A stretch of DNA of 64,000 bases, from assembly GCA_022376925.1 (NCBI GenBank), contig JAIOJX010000026.1:257645330-257709329 (forward strand), given 5' to 3'. A model generated the notes under the pieces. It did not search any database and was not told the DNA's origin. It worked only from the letters and a program-made list of their open reading frames with translations. This DNA comes from Tragulus kanchil. Its lineage: Eukaryota > Chordata > Mammalia > Artiodactyla > Tragulidae. Below, in pieces: positions 11,109 through 23,266 of the stretch; within the stretch, counting starts at the first letter, position 1; every line of letters starts with the position of its first letter. The translations under genes and the position numbers were made by a program.

Positions 11109-11436
11109 TAGGACGGTCTTGATAACACACGCAGTGAACTCATGGAAAAACAGAGCATAGACATAGGGACATTGTGGGGAAGAAATAGGGAGGGGGAGGC
11201 ATGGAGGGAGTAACATGGAAACCTATACTGTCATGTGTGGGAAAGATAGCTATTGTCATTGTGCTAAGGGAATAGGAGTGCTCCCAATGGCATTGGGTGA
11301 TGGTCCGGAGGGGTGGGATGGAGGGAACTGGGGGGGGTGGGGACCAGGGATATGCATATGACTGATTTGGGAACATACATGTCTGTGAACAACAAAACTC
11401 TGTAAAACCTTTAAAATAAAGAATTAAAAAAAAAAA
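11109..11436 (+). other. L1 3' UTR with G-rich tract and poly(A) end
   Basis: The 3' UTR has several runs of three to eight G between about 11175 and 11345 (a polypurine, G-quadruplex-capable tract typical of L1 3' UTRs). The ending matches the artiodactyl L1 form with 'aaaactctgtaaaacc'. It closes with an AATAAA-like signal (aaaataaag) and an A run. Confidence 0.88.
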
Positions 11437-11830
11437 AACAGGTGGGAAATAGAAGACAATAGGTATAAACCCTTAAGTGCAAAGTAAATATTCCAATTAA
11501 AAAACTAATATTGTTTGACAACTTAAAAAATAATACTCAAATTCAGTGTTTATCAAAAACTCAACTTTAGTAAGAACACAGAAAGAAAACTCAATTTTAA
11601 GAAGGGTATAGAAAAATTAAATGTAAAATTATGGAGAATAGATTTATCATTTGAATTGACTGAAAGCAAGCTAGTGATGATATATTAATATCATACAGAA
11701 GAAATTTTAAGAAAATGAATATTAGCAGAGCTAAAATGAAATATTTAATAAAGTTAACGGAGCTATAATCCTCAAGGAATACATAATTATTCTGAGTTTA
11801 TATGTCTCCAATAGCATCTTTTCACAGTTT
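11437..11830. other. AT-rich spacer, nothing recognised
   Basis: Sequence between the L1 tail and the Bov-tA/BovB cluster. It has no sizeable open frame and no repeat I can name. Confidence 0.6.
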
Positions 11831-11835
11831 ATGTG

Positions 11836-12520
11836 ATTCCCTTGTAGCTAAGCTGGTAATGAATATTTCTGCAATGAAGAAGACCCTGGTTTGATTCCTG
11901 GGTCAGGAAGATCCACTGGAGAAGGGACAGGTTATCCACTCCAACATCACTGCAGATGGTGACTTCAGTCATGAAATTAAAAGATGCTTGCTCCTCGAGA
12001 AGAAAATAAAACACACATACAACAAACCTAGGCAGCATATTCAAAAGCAGAGACATCACTTTGCCAACAAAAGTCCATATAGTCAAAGCTATGTTTTTCC
12101 CAGTAGTCATGTGTGGATGTAAGAACTGAACCATAAAGAAGGCTGAGCACCAAAGAACTGATGCCTCTGAACTGTGGTGTTGGAGAAAACTCTTGAGAGT
12201 CCCTTGGACTGCAAGGAGATCAAACCTGTCAATCCTAAAGAAAATCAACCCTGCTGTTCATTGGAAGGAATGCTACTGAAGTTGAAGCTCACCTGATGCA
12301 ATGAGACAAATCATTGGAAAAGACCCTGATGCTGTGAAAAATAGAAAGCAGTAGGAGAAGGGGATAACAGAGTATGGGATAGTTGAATGACATCACTGAG
12401 TCAATGGACATGATTTTGAGCAGGCTCTGGGAGATGGTGAAGGACAGGGAAGCCTGGCACGGTGCAGTTCATGGGGTCTCAAAGAGCTGAACATGACTAA
12501 GAGACTGAACTGAACTGAGT
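11836..12520 (+). mobile_element. Bov-tA-like tRNA part joined to BovB 3' end
   Basis: Positions 11836-11947 resemble the tRNA-Glu-derived head of Bov-tA (ccctggtttgattcc as a decayed B box). From about 11948 it follows the 3' part of the BovB LINE, with remnants of the blocks coding for the RT C terminus (for example ggagaaaactcttgagagtc). It ends with the diagnostic ACTGA-type repeats near 12508-12520. Many substitutions make it an old, dead copy. BovB is an RTE-clade LINE found in ruminants. Confidence 0.85.
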
Positions 12521-12539
12521 CCATTCCAGTATTTTTGGG

Positions 12540-12730
12540 ATTCCCTGGTGGCTCAAATGGTAAGGAATCCAACTGCAATGTGAGAGATCTGGGTTTGATC
12601 CCTGAGTTGGGAAGATCCCATGGAGAAGGGAAAGGCTACCCACTCCAGCATTCTTGCCTGGAAAATTCCATGGTTCATTCATGGGTTGCAACGTGTTGGG
12701 CATGACTGAGCGACTTCACTTTCACTTTCA
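12540..12730 (+). mobile_element. Bov-tA SINE
   Basis: The head 'gattccctggtggctca', the decayed B box gggtttgatccc and the end 'gagcgacttcactttcac' identify Bov-tA. Its 3' part lies in duplicated unit D and is seen again at 13752-13877. Confidence 0.92.
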
Positions 12731-14896
12731 AAAGCATCTCTTCACAATATATGCAAAGAAACTGAGAAAACTAAATAGAAAAATCCACACTCATGGTGAA
12801 AGATAATCATACTTAAACTGCAAAATGAGCACCCCAAAATTCATCTATAAAAACTGATCAAATCTACAAAAAATATTTCTGAACAACATGGTTAATAACT
12901 TTACTCTAATTTACACATAAAGATCATTGAATCCAACAGAGTATGTATCTTTTCAAGTGAACGTTTATTTGTTCCAATATCAATAGAAATGAATATATAT
13001 AACAAGAAATGAAAAATCACAGTTCAACTTCCTTATAACACAGATACAAAAATTTGAAAGAAAATATTAACTGATTGAATCCAGTGGTACATAAGAACAT
13101 ATCAAAACCAATTAGATTTATTCCAGAGATATAAAAAAAAAATTATGTACTATACTATTTGAACAGCATAAGGGAGAACAGCCCAAAATGATGGAGAAGA
13201 AAGACCCTAAGCTCATGAGCACACAGAAATCACAACAATTCACAGAACAACCACTGAAAAGGTCTGAAATCTGTTCAAAAAAAGATCTTCTACAACTAAA
13301 AACATAAAGAAGGAATGAAACGAACACTGATAGGATGAGTGGACTCAATATAATCAGATCCCACAATCCTCAGATTCACAGGGTACAAATAGGAAAGTAG
13401 TCATATTACAGGGGTTCTTCCACCAACGTGAAATTTCTGAGCCCAGAGTAGGGACCCAGAACTTGGAACAAGAGCTCCCAGAGCATTTGACTTTGAAAGC
13501 CAGTGGGGCTTGATTCAAGGAACTCCATTGAGTTGGGAAAAATAGAGACTGCACTCTTAAAGGCACACACAAAATCTTATATACACCAGGATCAAAGGAA
13601 AAAGCAGTAATTTATAGGAGAATAGGCCAGACCTTCCCAACATTCTTGCAAGGTCTCCTGGGGAGCTGGGGACCAGCTATGTCTTATTCTGGGGACAAAG
13701 AACAGATTTAGGAGCATTCATCTTCATCTCTCATGAAGGCTGACATTTGTCAGTTGGGAAGATCCCATGGAGAAGGGAAAGGCTACCCACTCCAGCATTC
13801 TTGCCTGGAAAATTCCATGGTTCATTCATGGGTTGCAACGTGTTGGGCATGACTGAGCGACTTCACTTTCACTTTCAAAAGCATCTCTTCACAATATATG
13901 CAAAGAAACTGAGAAAACTAAATAGAAAAATCCACACTCATGGTGAAAGATAATCATACTTAAACTGCAAAATGAGCACCCCAAAATTCATCTATAAAAA
14001 CTGATCAAATCTACAAAAAATATTTCTGAACAACATGGTTAATAACTTTACTCTAATTTACACATAAAGATCATTGAATCCAACAGAGTATGTATCTTTT
14101 CAAGTGAACGTTTATTTGTTCCAATATCAATAGAAATGAATATATATAACAAGAAATGAAAAATCACAGTTCAACTTCCTTATAACACAGATACAAAAAT
14201 TTGAAAGAAAATATTAACTGATTGAATCCAGTGGTACATAAGAACATATCAAAACCAATTAGATTTATTCCAGAGATATAAAAAAAATTATGTACTATAC
14301 TATTTGAACAGCATAAGGGAGAACAGCCCAAAATGATGGAGAAGAAAGACCCTAAGCTCATGAGCACACAGAAATCACAACAATTCACAGAACAACCACT
14401 GAAAAGGTCTGAAATCTGTTCAAAAAAAGATCTTCTACAACTAAAAACATAAAGAAGGAATGAAACGAACACTGATAGGATGAGTGGACTCAATATAATC
14501 AGATCCCACAATCCTCAGATTCACAGGGTACAAATAGGAAAGTAGTCATATTACAGGGGTTCTTCCACCAACGTGAAATTTCTGAGCCCAGAGTAGGGAC
14601 CCAGAACTTGGAACAAGAGCTCCCAGAGCATTTGACTTTGAAAGCCAGTGGGGCTTGATTCAAGGAACTCCATTGAGTTGGGAAAAATAGAGACTGCACT
14701 CTTAAAGGCACACACAAAATCTTATATACACCAGGATCAAAGGAAAAAGCAGTAATTTATAGGAGAATAGGCCAGACCTTCCCAACATTCTTGCAAGGTC
14801 TCCTGGGGAGCTGGGGACCAGCTATGTCTTATTCTGGGGACAAAGAACAGATTTAGGAGCATTCATCTTCATCTCTCATGAAGGCTGACATTTGTC
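12605..14896 (+). repeat. Tandem pair D, offset 1147 then 1145
   Basis: Copies 12605-13751 and 13752-14896 abut exactly. The only clear difference is two fewer A in a homopolymer (about 13132 against 14279). The pair begins in the middle of a Bov-tA SINE, which is not a natural transposition boundary. Confidence 0.95.
13155..13751 (+). mobile_element. L1M-type 5' UTR, first (duplicate) copy
   Basis: The same old L1 leader as the one starting near 14300, present here only because it lies in tandem pair D. It includes the 'actcttaaaggcacacacaaaat' block typical of L1M leaders and stops at the duplication break. Confidence 0.7.
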
Positions 14897-15052
14897 TTGA
14901 GTCATCAGCACCAAGACCTGGTCCCATCCAACAGCCTCTTGGTTCCAGTCCTGGGATGCCTCAGGCTAAAGAACTCAGTGGAGACACATGCTGATCTATC
15001 AGCAGACAGACTGCCTCAAGATTTCCTTAGCCCACTGCCTCAGCTAGGCATG

Positions 15053-15384
15053 CCCCTAGGGTGGTCCAGTGGGTAAGGACACCGCCTTGCAGTGGAAGGG
15101 GCGCCAGTTCGGGCCCTGGCCTGGGAAGATCCCACGTGCCGCGGAGCGGCTGGACCCATGTGTCCAATCACCGAGCCGGAGCTCTGGAGCTCATGCGCCC
15201 AGAGCTGGCGCTCTACAACGACAGATGCCACCGTGATGGGAGGCCCACAGGAGCCAAAGAACGAAGACGAATGAAAATAGAGAAATGAAAGACCAATAGA
15301 AGTGACCCGCCCACTCCCCTCCCTCCTCAACCCGACCCCCACCCAAACGTAAATAAATAAATAAATCTTAAAAAAAAAAAAAAG
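15053..15384 (+). mobile_element. CHR-type SINE with altered 5' end
   Basis: It lacks the usual 'ggcttccct' head and starts at the A box (ggtggtccagtgggtaagg). The B box is slightly changed (agttcgggccc). It ends with TAAA repeats and a long A run. The L1M leader continues on both sides. No clear target duplication is seen. Confidence 0.88.
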
Positions 15385-15578
15385 AAGAGAACATTTCAAA
15401 AAAAAGAAAAGAAAAGAAATGGTCATCTGCCAGAGGGCCAACACCTATCCTCATTCACTGGAGACGGGCTGCGTCTCCAGTCCCTGGAGGCACCAGTCCC
15501 TCCTGCCAGAAAGCCTCCACAAACCTCTAGATCACCTTCATCCAAAAGGAGACAGACACCAGAATCCAGATGACTGTG

Positions 15579-15838
15579 GGGCTTCCCTGGTGGTCCAGTG
15601 GGTAAGGACACCGCCTTGCAGTACAAAGGGCGCCGGTTCGATTCCTGGCCTGGGAAGATCCCACGTGCTGTGGAGTGGCTGGATCGATGTGTCCAATTAC
15701 CAAGCCAGAGCTCTGGAGCGCATGCACCCAGAGTCGGTGCTCTGAGACGAGAGAGGACACTGCGATGGGAGGCCCACACAGGCCAAAGAACAAAGATACA
15801 TAAATGAAAGATCAATAGAAGTGGCCAAAAAAAAAAAA
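15579..15838 (+). mobile_element. CHR-type SINE, short-tailed
   Basis: The head and A box are intact and the B box is ggttcgattcc. The C-rich 3' part of other copies is missing and the body goes straight to an A run. A short target duplication is visible: atgactgtg before and aagactgtg after. Confidence 0.9.
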
Positions 15839-16487
15839 AGGAAGACTGTGATCCCATAACCTATAGACAGAATCCACAAACGCAAGCTAGATACTACATT
15901 GGGGTCAGCAGGCTCCTGGCGCTTGGGTGACAAGAAGGGCGTGCACTGCAGGGATGTACAGGATGTCTCCTACAGAAAGCCACTTCTCCAGGGTGGGAAA
16001 ATGTAACTAATCTACCACATACCTAAAAATAAAAAATAGCAACCTAGACAGAACAAGATGACAGAGGAATACATTACACAAGAAGAAACAAGATAAAACC
16101 TCAGAAGAACTGGAAATAGGAGTCAGGCAATCTACCTGAGAAAGAGTTTAGAGTAATGGTTGTAAAGATGAGCAAATACCCTGAGGTAAGAATGGAGGCA
16201 GAGAATAAGAAACTGTAATTTTTAACAAAGAATTAGACAATATGAAGAACAACCAAACATAACTGAAGGATATAACAACTGAAATGAAAAATACATGAGA
16301 AGGAGACAATAGCAGACAAAAGGAGTTTTAGTCATAGTAACACCTGAAGGTCCATCACCTTTAGAATGAATTTATAATTTGTGATATTTTCATGTTATAA
16401 GAATGAACATATCCTGATACACTTAGCAATATAAGTAAATCTTATAACCCCAAATCAGACACAAATCCCATTCACAGAAATTCCATT

Positions 16488-18658
16488 CATTCAAAGTTCT
16501 AAAACAGGCAAACTGATCAGTAAGGGATTAGCAGAGTATTGACTGAGGAGCCAGGTGGACACTCGCTTATGTCCAGTTTCTTGATATGTGGTAGTTATAA
16601 TGTATGTTTATTTTTATAAAAAACTTAAATGAAAAGCACAATTTACCTTTTCACATTTTTTTTTTGGTTCTTAATTGTCTTTTATTCCTATATTTAGGAA
16701 TATATAGCATATAGCAGTTAAATACAATGGGACTTCACTTAAAAAGCAAAAACAAATAAATCATTCATAGCTTTTGGGAGACAGCAGAAAGTCAGAGGCA
16801 GACTGAGAAACCTGGAGGAGAAGACTTAAAAAGCAACAGCCCATCTGCTGGAGCATCTGTAGGAGTTCTGCACAGTGGCTGGGCTCTCAACGCATCCTGG
16901 TCTCAGCATCAATTCCTAAGGGATTCTCCTTTGGAAAACATTACACAATAAGATCTTGTTCCACCAATCTTGAAAAAGTGGCTGGCTCTGAATTAAATCA
17001 CCTTTCTCCCAAATTAGGCAAGTGACCACCTGTAGAGACCAATATGGCCTGTAGAGAACATTTTGTTGTGTTTTGTTTCTAACATCCCTGAAAGACTACA
17101 GAGAGTGCATCCAATAGCCATCATAAGTCAGAAGGAGGAAAATATAGTCTCGCTAAAGTCTGACCCTATACGTCACACTAAAGACTCCATTCTACGCAAA
17201 ATCATAGAATAGGAACAAGAACAAACCCTGGAGATTGGCAATGAGACACTTCTTCCTCAAGGTAGAAAAATATCCCTTTACACATTTTGCTTATTTTGCA
17301 ATAAAAGACATTTTCTTTTAGGTTCCTAGAAAAGCTTACCAGACATTAAAACTTAAATGAAAAGCTTAAATGAAAAGTACAATTTATCTTTTCACATGTA
17401 TTAAATACATGTGAAATTACATAAAATAATAATTACATAAAATGTTTACTTAAAAATGAAAAAAATTAAATACAAACCCATAAATTTCTGATTTATGAGA
17501 CACAATAAACTATATATCAAGAAACCACCCATAATAACCTCTACCCATACTCTGGACAAAAACAGTGTAACACATTCAAAGTTCTAAAACAGGCAAACTG
17601 ATCAGTAAGGGATTAGCAGAGTATTGACTGAGGAGCCAGGTGGACACTCGCTTATGTCCAGTTTCTTGATATGTGGTAGTTATAATGTATGTTTATTTTT
17701 ATAAAAAACTTAAATGAAAAGCACAATTTACCTTTTCACATTTTTTTTTTGGTTCTTAATTGTCTTTTATTCCTATATTTAGGAATATATAGCATATAGC
17801 AGTTAAATACAATGGGACTTCACTTAAAAAGCAAAAACAAATAAATCATTCATAGCTTTTGGGAGACAGCAGAAAGTCAGAGGCAGACTGAGAAACCTGG
17901 AGGAGAAGACTTAAAAAGCAACAGCCCATCTGCTGGAGCATCTGTAGGAGTTCTGCACAGTGGCTGGGCTCTCAACGCATCCTGGTCTCAGCATCAATTC
18001 CTAAGGGATTCTCCTTTGGAAAACATTACACAATAAGATCTTGTTCCACCAATCTTGAAAAAGTGGCTGGCTCTGAATTAAATCACCTTTCTCCCAAATT
18101 AGGCAAGTGACCACCTGTAGAGACCAATATGGCCTGTAGAGAACATTTTGTTGTGTTTTGTTTCTAACATCCCTGAAAGACTACAGAGAGTGCATCCAAT
18201 AGCCATCATAAGTCAGAAGGAGGAAAATATAGTCTCGCTAAAGTCTGACCCTATACGTCACACTAAAGACTCCATTCTACAAAATCATAGAATAGGAACA
18301 AGAACAAACCCTGGAGATTGGCAATGAGACACTTCTTCCTCAAGGTAGAAAAATATCCCTTTACACATTTTGCTTATTTTGCAATAAAAGACATTTTCTT
18401 TTAGGTTCCTAGAAAAGCTTACCAGACATTAAAACTTAAATGAAAAGCTTAAATGAAAAGTACAATTTATCTTTTCACATGTATTAAATACATGTGAAAT
18501 TACATAAAATAATAATTACATAAAATGTTTACTTAAAAATGAAAAAAATTAAATACAAACCCATAAATTTCTGATTTATGAGACACAATAAACTATATAT
18601 CAAGAAACCACCCATAATAACCTCTACCCATACTCTGGACAAAAACAGTGTAACACAT
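16488..18658 (+). repeat. Tandem pair E, offset 1085 then 1083
   Basis: Copies 16488-17574 and 17573-18658 differ by a two-base gap (about 17197 against 18280). The content is unique-looking AT-rich DNA with no gene or repeat I recognise. Confidence 0.95.
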
Positions 18659-20543
18659 CTAGAAGCAGTGTTCAACATTTGTTAAGAGTTTCTATGGCTG
18701 GGATGAATGCATCCCATAAAGTAGCATGATAAATTCCTCAAGCTATGCTATGAATAAATATTATTAATTTTACACATGACCAATCTGTGTTTTAAAATAA
18801 CTACATAATTTGCTCAAGGTTACAAAGCCCAAGGCATGTCAACATATACTATTGTCTTTGCCTAATATTCAATCTCTTGACCCCCTATACTCACTGTCTA
18901 TGAGAGCACTTGACATGGGGTAAGCAAGGAAGTCAAGTACTGTAAAACATAAGAGCTGCTAGGTCTGGGAAGAGACTAGANGTACTGGGGNAGGATTCTT
19001 TGCTCTAATTGTATCTAGAGTCCAGGGGTAAAAATTATCAGGTTTGGTGGCTCAAATATATCAGAGAAAAATGGACAGGAGACTCCATTTGAGTTCTTTT
19101 TATTTATTTAGAGGTGCAATTTAGTCTGTCTGAATAACTAAATCATATTTAAAATACACTTCAGTTCTAACACTATGGTTTTTCAATTCTCAGAAATGTC
19201 CTAAGTGTGACAGTTGCTAAAACACTTTTCGTAAGCACAAGGGCAAACAAATACTGCAATGAAAATGTTGAATTCAATATTTTCTGAAGTTTCCCCCTTT
19301 AATGAAGAAATGATATGCTCTGAATGGCAAAACAGCTTCAGGAATGCATATCTTATGTGCTGTCGCAATCTCAAGATTCAAGTCTATACACATGCTTGAT
19401 TCATACAGGCCTCCCTAGAAATTCATGTAGCAATGGCAATGAGACACTTCTTCCTCAAGGTAGAAAAATATCCCTTTACACATTTTGCTTATTTTGCAAT
19501 AAAAGACATTTTCTTTTAGGTTCCTAGAAAAGCTTACCAGACATTAAAACTTAAATGAAAAGCTTAAATGAAAAGTACAATTTATCTTTTCACATGTATT
19601 AAATACATGTGAAATTACATAAAATAATAATTACATAAAATGTTTACTTAAAAATGAAAAAAATTAAATACAAACCCATAAATTTCTGATTTATGAGACA
19701 CAATAAACTATATATCAAGAAACCACCCATAATAACCTCTACCCATACTCTGGACAAAAACAGTGTAACACATCTAGAAGCAGTGTTCAACATTTGTTAA
19801 GAGTTTCTATGGCTGGGATGAATGCATCCCATAAAGTAGCATGATAAATTCCTCAAGCTATGCTATGAATAAATATTATTAATTTTACACATGACCAATC
19901 TGTGTTTTAAAATAACTACATAATTTGCTCAAGGTTACAAAGCCCAAGGCATGTCAACATATACTATTGTCTTTGCCTAATATTCAATCTCTTGACCCCC
20001 TATACTCACTGTCTATGAGAGCACTTGACATGGGGTAAGCAAGGAAGTCAAGTACTGTAAAACATAAGAGCTGCTAGGTCTGGGAAGAGACTAGAGGTAG
20101 TGGGGAAGGATTCTTTTGCTCTAATTGTATCTAGAGTCCAGGGGTAAAAATTATCAGGTTTGGTGGCTCAAATATATCAGAGAAAAATGGACAGGAGACT
20201 CCATTTGAGTTCTTTTTATTTATTTAGAGGTGCAATTTAGTCTGTCTGAATAACTAAATCATATTTAAAATACACTTCAGTTCTAACACTATGGTTTTTC
20301 AATTCTCAGAAATGTCCTAAGTGTGACAGTTGCTAAAACACTTTTCGTAAGCACAAGGGCAAACAAATACTGCAATGAAAATGTTGAATTCAATATTTTC
20401 TGAAGTTTCCCCCTTTAATGAAGAAATGATATGCTCTGAATGGCAAAACAGCTTCAGGAATGCATATCTTATGTGCTGTCGCAATCTCAAGATTCAAGTC
20501 TATACACATGCTTGATTCATACAGGCCTTCCCTAGAAATTCAG
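18319..20543 (+). repeat. Tandem pair F, offset 1115
   Basis: Copies 18319-19433 and 19434-20543. Pair F overlaps pair E, so the block starting 'tggcaatgagacacttc' occurs three times (17236, 18319, 19434). Copy 1 has two N bases (18981 and 18991) that copy 2 resolves as ordinary bases. Confidence 0.95.
18755..18880 (+). repeat. MIR SINE remnant
   Basis: 'tttacacatgaccaatctg' followed by 'cataatttgctcaaggttac' matches the conserved MIR core (lower tract, then the 'cttgcccaaggtcac' part). It recurs at 19870-19995 through pair F. Confidence 0.5.
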
Positions 20544-21500
20544 TAAGAGTAGCATAGATTTGGAATACATACAAATGACAGTATTACAGAATAAGTGATG
20601 AAAAATGGATTGCCATCTATTCTTCAATAGCATAAGTCTTTAATATCACAATCATAAGGGATGCTATAGTCCCCCAAGTATCATCTCATTGTAGGCCAAA
20701 ATCTAATTTCTTTCCTATTTTCAAATTACAGACACTGATGAAATAAAATGAGCAAGAGAATACAAGACAGAGAATTTAATTTACTTAGAATAGAACAGAA
20801 CTAAAATAATCTCAAAATTTGTAATCTACATTAGTTCTCTAACAGTGTGGATGCAGTCTGCCAAGAAAAGAATGTTATTTAGAACTGACTCATGTTTGAC
20901 ACCATTCTGGGAGCTCTTGCTAAGAAACAAATGTCTTTGCAAAAAAGGCAGGACTGAAGAACATAGACTGAAATGATTAGGATTTAACACAATCATCTTT
21001 GAGGTAGAAAATAAAATGGAAGTGTCCAATCTTGACAAAACATGAGAGTCTACGATTACTTTTTGGCATTTTCAAATTTATACTGTGATAATAACTATGG
21101 TGCTTGATATTTAAAATGATAGATAATTTTAAGTTCTTAAAGAGTAGATAATGCTAACATTGTTGCTTTTTATTTCACAGAACTGAAAAGCCAAACTAAA
21201 GCAGGTGTGAAATTCACCTTGTTAAGACTGATGCTGAATATGAGATATTAAAAGAAGTTGCAGAGTTTTTCAGAAAAAAATATAGTCGTTGAAACATGTC
21301 CCAATGAGAAATAAGGACACATATCCAAACATGCTGCTGAGAAGTTAAAAAAAAAAAAAAAAAAAGAGTAATTCTATGAAGACACTGAATGCTTCCCATA
21401 TATTACTTGGCTATTATGGCATTATAACTATATAAAGTTTTTAGTTAAATGGAAAAAATTAATTCTAAGAAATAAAATGGCTTGTGATATTTCTTCATAA
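20544..21500. other. AT-rich stretch, nothing recognised
   Basis: No credible gene or named repeat. The longest open frames are about 70 codons with no recognisable product. An A run lies near 21347-21365. Confidence 0.55.
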
Positions 21501-21504
21501 GCAG

Positions 21505-21625
21505 TACCTATCTCATCAGATTGATAAGAAGGTTAAATAAGAAAATTCATACAAAGTGTTTAACACCTTACAAGGCAAATAGTAAGCACTAAATAGATCT
21601 TAAGCTCATTATTAAGATACTATTT
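21505..21625 (+). repeat. MIR SINE 3' part
   Basis: The order 'gataagaaggttaaataag', then a 'gtgtttaacacc' block, then 'caaatagtaagcactaaat' follows the 3' half of MIR. It is well decayed. Confidence 0.6.
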
Positions 21626-21658
21626 GTTTCATCACAACAAGGATTTAAAAGTAAATAA

Positions 21659-21758
21659 GCTGGGGGATGGAGAAGGGGATATACATATGACTAATCTGAA
21701 AGTATATATATCTGTAAACAACCAAACTCTATAAAACCAAAAAAGCAAAATAAAAAAC
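21659..21758 (+). mobile_element. 5'-truncated L1 3' end
   Basis: It matches the last 100 bases of the 3' UTR of the L1 at 293-11436: a G-rich run, 'tatacatatgactaatctg', 'ctgtaaacaacc', then 'actctataaaacc' and an A-rich end. It is a short truncated insertion of a related but older L1. Confidence 0.68.
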
Positions 21759-22221
21759 TTGTGATTGTGGGAAAAAACCTACCAAAGAACAGAACAATAA
21801 AAAAAAAGAATGAATAAGCAAAACATGTAGAGCACTATGTATTTAATTCTTCAGAATACTAACGCAATTTTATCATAGAAATAATTCATGTTTTATTTGA
21901 TAGAGTTAAATATTGGAGCATACAACTCAGACTGTGAAGCAACGTTTTAAAAGAACGGGTGTTATAATTACTGAAAGAACACATTTATTGAGAACACATT
22001 TATTTATTTATTACTATGTGCAGTATTTTTTGCCAGATGCTGCTTTCACAAGTCAAACTTCAGACTCTGAAAGTCACCGCTATTTAGAATATCACTTAAC
22101 TCTGAGAATTTTATTGAGGTCCTCTCAGAAACCATATTTCTTCAATATTTTTTCAACCACCACCACCACCATCACCTTTCATGATGATTGGATTTAGAAA
22201 GGAAATTCCCATTATTTTAAA

Positions 22222-22491
22222 CATTTTTTTTTTCTTTTCCCATCATTCCTCTGTTACTTATACTTATTTTCATCCATCTTTTTTTTATTCTTTAGCATGT
22301 GTGGGCCTCCCATTGCAGTGGCCTCTCATGCAGAGCAGCGGCTCTGGGTGCATGTGCTCCAGAGTGCTGGCTTCTAATTGGACCGGTTCAGCCGCTCCGC
22401 GGCACTTGGGCTTTTTCCGGGCCAGGGATCGAACTGGTGCCTCTTGCACTGCAAAGTGGACTCTTTACCCACTGCATCACCAGGGAAGCCC
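22222..22491 (-). mobile_element. CHR-type SINE, reverse strand
   Basis: Read on the minus strand it starts with the 'gggcttccctggtg' head at 22491, has a B box near 22425 (agttcgatccc) and ends in an A/T-rich tail near 22222. The flanks 'ggaaattcccatt' and 'ggaaattctcatt' form the target duplication. It is repeated at 23267-23533 in pair G. Confidence 0.9.
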
Positions 22492-23266
22492 GGAAATTCT
22501 CATTTTAAAGTGTGTTTTTACAGCAACTTATCAAACAAACAGTGGCCTTTAGTGGTTGCTCTGTGACAGTCACTCTATTAAAATCTTGATGTAAACAAGT
22601 GGGGAAGGTGAACTAGAAGCGCAGATATTTGCATGGCATTACTGTCAGGTAATTTTTAAAGATAAGTTTTATGAACCCATTACTTGCAGTCAATGCTTTT
22701 GACTACAGCATCTGAAATCATTTAAGGAGGCAAAATGTTTTGTCCAAACATATTGCTGGGAGTCAGTTTGTAGCTTCTTTTTATGTAATTCAATTTAGTC
22801 CTGTTGCTTGCATGAAAGAGAAATTCTAGCTGGGCAGCCATTGTGGGCAAGTAAAAAGTGACAATATGGTGTGTATCTGAGGCAATTAAAATTAAATGCT
22901 TTTAGTCTTACATTTTATCATAGAAATAATTCATGTTTTATTTGATAGAGTTAAATATTGGAGCATACAACTCAGACTGTGAAGCAACGTTTTAAAAGAA
23001 CGGGTGTTATAATTACTGAAAGAACACATTTATTGAGAACACATTTATTTATTTATTACTATGTGCAGTATTTTTTGCCAGATGCTGCTTTCACAAGTCA
23101 AACTTCAGACTCTGAAAGTCACCGCTATTTAGAATATCACTTAACTCTGAGAATTTTATTGAGGTCCTCTCAGAAACCATATTTCTTCAATATTTTTTCA
23201 ACCACCACCACCACCATCACCTTTCATGATGATTGGATTTAGAAAGGAAATTCCCATTATTTTAAA

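Larger units (their letters stand above)
293..11436 (+). mobile_element. Full-length, inactivated LINE-1 retrotransposon
   Basis: A complete L1 in sense orientation: a 5' end with the typical 'ccaagatggcagag' start, CpG-rich 5' UTR, ORF1, ORF2 with endonuclease, reverse transcriptase and C-terminal Cys motif, a G-rich 3' UTR and a terminal A tract near 11425-11438. The span is inflated by three head-to-tail duplications (offsets 1178, 1125 and 1087) and by two SINEs (about 660 bases). Without them the element is near 7.1 kb, a normal full length. It is dead: ORF1 has three in-frame stops and ORF2 has an insertion, at least four frameshifts and a nonsense codon. A clean target-site duplication was not found. 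The flanks 'aagaacagtgggg' (5') and 'aaaacaggtggg' (3') are only weakly alike. Confidence 0.95.
14300..16330 (+). mobile_element. Old L1M-type LINE: 5' UTR and start of ORF1
   Basis: The text follows the leader of mammalian L1M elements in order: the 'aaaaaagatcttctacaac' region, 'ccagtggggcttgattcaagg', 'ggcacacacaaaat', 'gcagtaattt', 'cagacagactgcctcaag', and then the beginning of ORF1 with 'caatctacctgagaaagag' near 16128. No ORF survives. Two CHR-type SINEs (15053 and 15579) have inserted into it, so it predates them. It ends near 16330 with no recognisable ORF1 remainder, so it is truncated or decayed. Confidence 0.72.

Noticed and set aside
16488..20543. CRISPR-like or satellite array because of evenly spaced triplicate blocks
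   Set aside because: There are no short direct repeats with unique spacers. The repeated block is hundreds of bases long and part of duplicated unique DNA.
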